Shown in pieces: positions 57,481 through 64,000 of a stretch of 64,000 bases of DNA. Under the pieces are notes generated by a model. The model ran no database searches, was not told the origin of the DNA, and worked only from the letters and a program-made list of their open reading frames with translations. The stretch is from Anthonomus grandis grandis (taxonomy: Eukaryota > Arthropoda > Insecta > Coleoptera > Curculionidae). Numbering within the stretch: the first letter of the stretch is position 1; each line of letters begins with the position of its first letter. Location of the stretch: positions 12,069,167 through 12,133,166 of the forward strand of contig NC_065547.1 of the NCBI RefSeq assembly GCF_022605725.1, written 5' to 3'. The position numbers were made by a program, and so were the translations under genes.

Positions 57481-57623
57481 ACTTAAACTCAAAAATGCTT
57501 TATTGTCAATATAAACATAGAAGTTGTAGACAAAGCCAAGAGACTGTACATTAAAGGAATAAAATTGAGAAACTAATTTAAAATAAAATAAAATTATATA
57601 AAACTTTGAAAAATACTTAAACG

Positions 57624-60240
57624 CTAATCATTAAAAAATTCACCTAAACTATAGTACGCTTTACTAGCAAGAAATATTTTCGTCCTTGTACGTAGGCTTT
57701 TTTCAGTCTTAAGTTGTCTTATTTCTAGTGGAAGTTTATTACACAGTTTTCTACCTCCATATATGATAGAGCTACAGACAAGTTCAAAATGAGAAATGGG
57801 TAGCCTCAACAAATAATTTTGTCGCGTATTATAGTGGCTTCCTTAGTGGAGTTCCTACTTATATTTTCTAAAAACTAAACAAACTGTTTCCAAAGTAAAA
57901 ATACAACACAGGGTTAACATATTATGACTTACAAAAAATGCGAATGGAGAAATTAAGACTGGTGGCAATAATCCTTAGGGCGTAGCAGCCTGATGAAACT
58001 TTTCTACATACATTCACAATATGGTTTTCAAATTTAAGGAACTTGTCTATGGAAAGACACAAAAACTTACTGAACGGTGTATTGGTGATGGCTTCATTAT
58101 TTAAACATATATGATTTGTATTACATTTAAAATTAAGGATATTTGTTTTGGAAACATTAAATTTGCATCACACCAGTCTTTTATTTTTAACAAATCTGCA
58201 CGTATATTGGGTTCCATTTGAGAAACATCAGAGTCGTGCCAGAGGATGGTGGTATCTTCGGCAAACAATGTAAATTTGCCAGTTATCTGCAGTTGTGGCA
58301 GATCGTTTACATAAATGAGAAAAAGTAAAGGACCAAGTACTAATCCTTGCGGAACACCCACATTTATATTAAGTTCTTTAGAGATACCACCATTAAATTT
58401 GACAGCCTGGACACGATTTGATAAGTAGGAACGAAACCACTCAAGGGCAGTTCCTCTGAAACCATATAGCTCAAGTTTTATCAGCAGCACTCTGTGACTC
58501 ACAGTCAAAAGCCTTAAACAAGTCACAGAATACCGCTGCTGCAACTTCACCAACATTCAGTTGATTATACAGGTGCTCTAGAAAGCTAAAGATAGCATCA
58601 TTTGTGGTCACAGACTCATGAAAGCAAAACTGCGGAAGACTCAATAGGCCAAACCTATTTAAAAATGAAACCATCCTCACCTTAACGAGCCGTTCCACTA
58701 TCTTGGCTAAAGTAGGCAATAACGCTATAGGTCTAAAGTTAGAAGGACAGTCGCGATCGCCACCCTTGTAAAGAGGAACAATCATTGCTCTTTTAAAGCA
58801 CTCTGGGAAAACTCCAGACATAAATAAAAAGTTAATTGACTCGGCCAAGACTTGCAAAGCAACAAGACGTAAAGCAGAAAATATTTTAAGAGAAAGCCCA
58901 TCTTAACCTGATGAACTCTTATTCTTAATATTAACCATTAACCGTTTAAGCTCTTTACACTTGTGGGGGCAAAAAAGAAAGATTCGGCTACGACCATTAC
59001 TGAGATAGCTCCTGGGACCTATTTTTTGTGAGAGATTGGCTGCAAGGTTACTAGCAATATCACAGTAGAAGGAATTGAGGACATTGGAATCTAAGGTACT
59101 TGGAATAACCAAGACATTATTTTTGCCCTTTAACTCATTTAAAATCTTCCAAGATTCTTTTGCTGTGTTGGAGGAATTATTTATCCTCCTTTGGAAGTAG
59201 GTCCACTTAGCCATTTTGATTGAGTTTCTGTAAATCTTGCCGGTATCTGTTATAATATATCTATAATGTTATAATATATGTTATAATGGTATCTGTTATA
59301 TATCTATTAATGTTGCATTGTTCATAGCGTATTTCCTAATGTAAAAAAAGGGAGCGCATATTTTTCCCAGATACTCGTAAACCCTTAGTATACCAAGGTT
59401 TTCTATTTCTTTTCTTAATATTGACTCCAGGAAAAGCAGTGTTAAAATTGTTTAATACTATTTGATGAAAGCTATGCAGTGGGTTAACAGTAGTCAATAT
59501 ATTATTCCAACTTAACATATTGCAAAGCAGAGAGAATTTGCGGAAATTACCTCTAGTATAAAGTCTATCGCGTCCAAACTTATTCTCATTAGCTGCACTA
59601 TTAAGCTTTACTAATTCCACTATTGCCTCATGGTCAGACAAACCGGCATTGATTGTTGTACACTGATTTTCGTGTTGGTTAAAATTCGTACAGAAGTAAT
59701 CTATCAGTGAGGAAGAAAATGCTGAAATCCGGGTTGACTAATCCACGTGCATCTTAAAATTAAATGAGTTTAACAGATTAAAAAGCATTCGATTTGATCC
59801 ATTAGATTTGTCTAAAAAATTTACATTTAGATCGCCAGTCAGAATCAACATTGCATTAACCGAAATTTCACTTAAGAGGATCTCCAACTTTTCTAAAAAC
59901 AAATCTACATTACCAGATGGAGATCGATACAATCCTAAAATATACAAATTTAACTTACTGCTAAATACAATAGAAAACTCGCACACCTTTTCAATCAATA
60001 GATGATCAAATCTGTCAATAGTAATAAACACAAATTTAGTTAAAAAGCTTTCTCTAACATAATAAGATTACCACCAGGTGTATATTGCTCGTCAGACCTC
60101 AACCAGTGTTCAACAAGAATTAACACACTAGGAAAGTTAACCGATTCTAAAAATAGTTCCAATTCGCTAACTTTTGAGCACACAGATTGAACATTAAGAA
60201 ATGCTAGGGCAACTTGATTATGGCGGGAGTTTCTATTAAA
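57624..60240 (-). pseudogene. ORF2: APE endonuclease and reverse transcriptase
   Basis: Endonuclease from about 60235 ('LAFLNVQSVCSKVSELELFL'; 'LYILGLYRSPSGNVDLFLEK'; 'LILTGDLNVNFLDKSNGSNR'; 'SDHEAIVELVKLNS'). Linker at 59640-58900. RT: 'NFRPIALLPTLAKIVERLVK', 'AVFCDLFKAFDC' (motif A), 'GVPQGLVLGPLLFLIYVNDL' and 'FTLFAEDTTILWHDS' (FADD changed to FAED). C-terminus: 'GGRKLCNKLPLEIRQLKTEK' and 'FLASKAYYSLGEFFND'. Stops or shifts separate the parts at about 60035, 59735, 59330, 58900, 58480 and 58100. The layout is complete but each part is lightly to moderately damaged. Confidence 0.85.
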
Positions 60241-60358
60241 AAAGAAGATCCAATAGCAAGGGTGTTTATAGATTGGTCTAGTTGAGGCGTGACCGAAGAC
60301 CTACCTTCGATCAAGGGTGTATCGCTGATTATCCCACTATTGCTAATACCTAAAGATG

Positions 60359-61320
60359 CTAATACAAATTTATATAAGACAGACAGATAAGACAGAAAAG
60401 TATTTTTAACATATAAAGATAAAAGTTTGCACATTTTGCAGAGTGACGGTACCTAAAATTTTGTCTGACATCAGTAATTATTCTCACAAAAAATTTACGG
60501 TTACAGATAAAAGTATTCATAAAATGAATTGTATTGTAATATCTGCTTTTTGAGCACTTATTAAAATCGCATTTAATACAAACAATTACATTAGTTATCC
60601 TGCCCATTGAGAGCAAGGATTTTATTTGGGAAAAAGATGGCAATGTATAAAAAAAATCAAGACAAACAACAACAACATCATTCTTCGTATAGTTAACAAT
60701 TAGAGGAAACGCATAATTACATAAGGTCTGGGCTGTAACATTACTAAACACATAACCACAGGTGTTGTATGACGAGCTCAGAATACCTGAGAGAAGAGAA
60801 GAGAAACCTCTAGCACTAGAATCACCATAAATTAGTACATTTGATTTTGCTCGTGGGTTGAAATGCTCTTTTGCTAAACAGTTTGTAGATTTTGATTGAA
60901 GATTTGTAGTCGTCAAATCTGTTAAGTTACTGCTAGGGTTTCTATTAAGAGACAGGATATCCTTCTCCGCTTCAAGAGATTTAATTGATGTTAACATGTG
61001 CGTATTAATACAATTTAAGCTTTCAATCTCTGTCTGCATACTCTTAATCTTGTTTTTGTGATATTCAGTTTCCTTTTCAAGCATTGTAATGGTATTAATC
61101 AAATTTTGATATTAAGATCACTTAGCTCTTTTATCTTCTCTGAAAGTTCCTCATTTACCCTAGCATATGAATCCACTTGTAGCTGTACTTCTTTCTCTTT
61201 AGTTTTTAGATTCTGAATTTCATTCCTTAACCCATTATTTTGTTCATTTGTCACTCTTTTGACATTGCTCTGAACAAAAAATTTTGTAAACTCCTATTTT
61301 TACCACTTCTGTCATTCTTT
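60359..61320 (-). pseudogene. ORF1: coiled coil plus SGNH-hydrolase-like domain
   Basis: The part 61320-61105 is a charged coiled coil ('LRNEIQNLKTKEKEVQLQVD') ended by a frame break. The open 247-codon part from 61102 continues with coiled coil ('KIKSMQTEIESLNCINTHML') and then 'SNVLIYGDSSARGFSSLLSG', in which GDS is the nucleophile block of SGNH esterases found in CR1-type ORF1 proteins. 'NDVVVVCLDFFYTLPS' fits the next strand. The C-terminal end loses similarity near 60420 ('YLYMLKILFCLICLSYINLY' is probably shifted frame). These proteins are thought to aid retrotransposition, perhaps at membranes. Confidence 0.72.
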
Positions 61321-61529
61321 CCAAATAACTTGGATGAAAAACAAAAAAACAGAGTTGCAGACTATACAAATATAATTTAAAAAGAGCTTATTTTTACAAC
61401 ACTTAAAAGTGCGAGACATCCTGTACCATTAAAATATTAAATTGATTTAAAACTTAATACATACATTTTCATAAAATTATTGATCTACGTACTCAATTTA
61501 GCAGATAATAATAAATGTAATTTAAAACG

Positions 61530-61850
61530 CCAAATTAATTCCCAGCAGCCTGGCCCAGTGCAACCACCTACTCAGTTGAGTGACAGAACAAAGGTCCAGT
61601 TTCAGGGAAGTCAGATCAGTCCAGCAATACAGGAAAAACCAACGCACTTCGAAAAAACAAACACACGAGTGCGATGAACCTAGAAATACCAAACAGACCA
61701 AACCAAAACTATTTAAATGCCAAACAAATTCTCAGCAACTTTGCCCAGTGCAACCACCTACTCAGTTCAGTGGCAGGACAAGGCACAAACGCACGTCAAA
61801 AAAACAAACACACGAGTGCGGTGAACCTCACAAAACCTCGCGAACAAAAC
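61530..61850 (-). repeat. two tandem units, about 190 bp, in the 5' leader
   Basis: 'CCCAGTGCAACCACCTACTC' occurs at about 61554 and 61744, and 'AAACAAACACACGAGTGCG' at about 61657 and 61802, in the same order. The second unit is about 40 bp shorter inside. Repeated 5' leader units carry internal promoters in some non-LTR elements. Confidence 0.7.
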
Positions 61851-61945
61851 AAAACAAATCAAAACAAAACAATTGAGCAATTACCGGCAAACGCGTAGAA
61901 CGAAAACACAACCGTTCAGCACGACTACTACGATACTACTGATTT

Positions 61946-62129
61946 AATTAGATTTAACTTTAGGTTGATTAGAAGCGTCACTTAGAATTTCATACATCTT
62001 TTTAATATCATGTTTTCTATCTGGCAGTTTGTTTATAAAGTAGTTATTTTTAGTAGTAGTTATTAATTTCTATAAGTTTTATATTCAAGTTTCAGTGTAT
62101 CATTATTTTAATTTTTTATTAACTTTTTC
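61946..62129. other. AT-rich spacer
   Basis: No signal recognised. Confidence 0.25.
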
Positions 62130-62580
62130 TTAATTTGGTCTCTTTTTTTTAATTGATGTAATAATACCTTCAGTTATCCGGGGTTTAAATTTTGTGTGTT
62201 TTTTTTATTATATAGCTTATTTATTGCACATTTATTTTTTATGAAACTAAGAATGTTTATAAAGTTTTGATATGCCACGACTGTTTTCTATTTCATATAT
62301 CTCCTGCCAGGTTTGATTTTGTATAAGATTTGATTAAGTTCTATAAACTTTTGCTTTTCAAAAATTGCATAATGAGATTTTAGGTTCTTAGTATTGTCAC
62401 TAGGGTAGTCTAGCTTGGAGAAAATTTCTAGATAAATAGGGTAATAATCTGTTATACAAGTCTCTAAAATGTAAGGATTAAAATTTAATTTGTTTCTTTG
62501 TGGACCATTTTGTCTACAATATACAATACATGTATTACTATTTTGTGTTACTCTAGTATATGCGTGATTAAGTGAGCTTT
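62130..62580 (-). pseudogene. non-LTR endonuclease C-terminal fragment
   Basis: The minus strand reads 'SLNHAYTRVTQNSNTCIVYC', then 'NPYILETCITDYYPIYLEIF', which is the 'slIDhi..r......l....iTDHyPi' end of APE endonucleases, with the catalytic His changed to Tyr. The linker follows ('KSHYAIFEKQKFIELNQILY'). The RT is absent. It interrupts the sequence between the two PLE fragments at 55190 and 62600. Confidence 0.65.
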
Positions 62581-62599
62581 AATCAAAGTAAAAGATTAA

Positions 62600-62907
62600 G
62601 ATCTCAGTAAGGACAAAATCCCGCTAGAACAAAAATCAAGAGTCTATCAGATAGGATGATCGAGTGAAAACTGCAATGCATTTTACATTGGACAGACCAT
62701 TGTAGAGAGATTAAAGAGAAAAAGAACCTAAATATTTGCCCTACAAGTATCAAATCTAACTTGCAAGACATGTTTAGACTAACAACCACAGTTTTAACCC
62801 AGCTGCTGACTTAAAGCTTTTACATATCTGCCGAAGAAGCAATAAACTTAATCTATTGGGAATACTTCAAATAAATAAACCTACACAAAATAACCATCAT
62901 AAATGTG
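62600..62907 (+). pseudogene. second Penelope-like family: GIY-YIG endonuclease fragment
   Basis: The + strand reads 'SENCNAFYIGQTIVERLKRK' (the 'YIG' block with its following Arg), then 'HSFNPAADLKLLHICRRSNK' and 'LNLLGILQINKPTQNNHH', which is the conserved C-terminal end of PLE proteins ('d.kiLh....k..kLnllE.l.I.k'). It is on the same strand as the RT fragment at 55190-55860 and may be the far end of the same element. The end at TTAA (62908) is cut by the piggyBac element. Confidence 0.7.
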
Positions 62908-62911
62908 TTAA
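62908..62911. repeat. TTAA target site of the piggyBac element
   Basis: TTAA followed directly by CCC at 62912, as expected at a piggyBac-type end. The other end is outside the window. Confidence 0.65.
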
Positions 62912-64000
62912 CCCATTAACGCCTGGTTAATTTTTTTTTGGCAGAGAAATATCAAATGATTATTTTTTAGGTTTTTAGGATACAATACAAGGATTGACAG
63001 CAATTTTTTAGTTTTATTGGTAATACTGTAGCCGAAATGAAATGTGACCATATGGTAACACTAGGCGTTTTAACTACCTAGTTATAACAATTTGTGAAAA
63101 AATACAAAGAATTGTTCAGTGTCATTTATTTTAAAGTAAAAAAACAAAAACTGTTATTTTAGACTAAAATCTACTTTCATTGAAAAGCTACTTTGTATGA
63201 AATAAAGAAAAACAGTCAATACAAACACCCACGTCGCATTTTTTGCACATTGTTCTTCCCACTACGGAACAGCCCTCTCCAGCACAACGTCGCCGTTTGT
63301 TTTGGGGAACTCGAATAACCAAATGATCCCTTTTATTATACCGAATATCATCCGATACCCTGTTCAAGGAAACTGAGCTTTAAGATGTGGAAACTTTACC
63401 AGGACCTTTTGGTGGAACTCCAAAAGAGTTTAAATAAAATTTCGCTATTTCCCTTCTAAACTCTAATTGCGGAAGAGTTCCTCCAGATTTCTTGTGGAGT
63501 TGCCAAGCATTCTGTACACACGCATCCATTAGCCACGTAAATATACTCCACCGCCACTTTTTACCCCTTATACCAATGCGGTATCTTGATATATTCTCGT
63601 CCATAAGGTCAACGCCACCCATATAAGAATTGTAAGTTCCAATCACAAACGGCCGAGGCACTTGAACTACTTTTTTTTCGGCACTTGAATATCGGCGCAC
63701 AGATCCAATTGGTTGTACTCCAAAACATGTTGACGCCAGAGTGACAACTCCATTATCAGCCCAGCGAACATATGAAATCCCATTTCCCTTATCAAGGATA
63801 GATTCGGTAGTACCTCTCGGTTTTTTTTCAAAGGTCTTTTTTTCTGTAAGAGAGCATCCCTTAGGTAATCTATTTTCACGCACTGTTCCAATACCTTGAT
63901 ACCCTTTATCTCGTAAATATTTAAGGAGCTTTACGCCTGTAAATAAATTATCAAAATAGAGTTTATATGGTTTGAAACCTTTTACTCTTTCTACTTCTTT
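62912..64000 (-). mobile_element. piggyBac-type element, 3' half
   Basis: The 3' end at 62912 ('CCCATTAACGCCTGG') lies next to TTAA. A 3' non-coding region (62915-63187) precedes the transposase, which leaves the window at 64000. Confidence 0.75.
63188..64000 (-). pseudogene. piggyBac transposase, C-terminal part
   Basis: The minus-strand frame from the window edge runs to a TAG at 63188-63190. It includes 'KPYKLYFDNLFTG', the second catalytic Asp block (after a shift near 63890), 'ISYVRWADNGVVTLAST', 'RPFVIGTYNSYMGGVDLMDE' (third catalytic Asp) and 'ISRYRIGIRGKKWRWSIFTW'. A TAA at 63380-63382 cuts the frame. Beyond it in the same frame lies 'RRRCAGEGCSVVGRTMCKKC' and 'DVGVCIDCFSLFH', the Cys-rich C-terminal domain that binds the element ends in piggyBac. 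Only this stop and one possible shift damage the visible part, so it is one of the younger elements. Confidence 0.88.

Larger units (their letters stand above)
57490..61945 (-). mobile_element. CR1/jockey-like non-LTR element, near full length
   Basis: A minus-strand element with a 5' leader containing two tandem units (61530-61850), ORF1 (60359-61320), ORF2 with endonuclease and RT (57624-60240) and a 3' end 'GACAATAAAGCATTTTTGAG' (about 57497-57516). Length about 4.4 kb. The 5' end near 61945 is inferred from a composition change. Confidence 0.75.

Noticed and set aside
61480..61898. Three overlapping + strand frames of 65-98 codons
   Set aside because: They translate the repeated leader of a minus-strand element and have no domains.

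Overview
This window looks like heterochromatin-like or intergenic DNA from an insect, possibly a beetle. The order is inferred only from the mix of element families. It is AT-rich, has no recognisable intact host gene, no tRNA or rRNA gene and no CRISPR array, and consists mostly of transposable elements of several ages inserted into each other. The families seen are mariner/Tc1-like, piggyBac, a P-element-like (THAP) element and a PIF/Harbinger trace; Ty3/gypsy LTR elements, including an env-carrying errantivirus; Penelope-like elements (PLEs) with GIY-YIG endonuclease; and non-LTR elements of jockey/CR1-like and R4/Dong-like type. Almost every reading frame is broken, but several elements keep their ends, so insertion order can be read.

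Layout. 0-7 kb: mariner fragments on the minus strand, then a jockey-like non-LTR element (3.3-6.8 kb, + strand) split by a PLE (4555-6291) with an 11-bp target duplication. 7-11 kb: a dispersed repeat, a short PLE end, a Ty3/gypsy pol remnant and an array of about 21 small GATC palindromes. 13-19 kb: a jockey/mariner scrap, then a Ty3/gypsy element with gag, protease, RT, RNase H, integrase, polypurine tract and 3' LTR. 19.2-22 kb: a complete-ended mariner-like element with unusually long inverted repeats and another mariner scrap. 24-31 kb: a non-LTR RT on the + strand, an R4/Dong-like element on the minus strand sitting between (TTA)n tracts, and a non-LTR ORF1 on the minus strand.

33.4-38.3 kb: a P-element-like relic (repeat, THAP domain, transposase C-terminus) containing an LTR provirus at 34899-37645 that has LTRs, PBS, env and PPT but no gag or pol. 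42.2-45.2 kb: a tandem array of about 168-bp units interrupted by a rearranged jockey-like element. 46.4-53.7 kb: a nest of a CR1/jockey-like element containing a mariner (48077-53610) that contains a second PLE (48294-50000). 55-63 kb: a second PLE family split by minus-strand non-LTR elements, one with a coiled-coil/SGNH ORF1. 62.9-64 kb: the 3' half of a piggyBac transposase leaving the right edge.

The genes do not form a host pathway; they are transposition machinery. The most notable signals are a hammerhead-ribozyme-like fold in every full PLE end, the palindrome array behind the gypsy integrase, the env-only provirus, Dong in its simple-sequence target, and about 2.3 kb of unexplained DNA inside the 48-53 kb mariner. 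All calls were made by eye on the sequence, without alignments, so family names below superfamily level are tentative.
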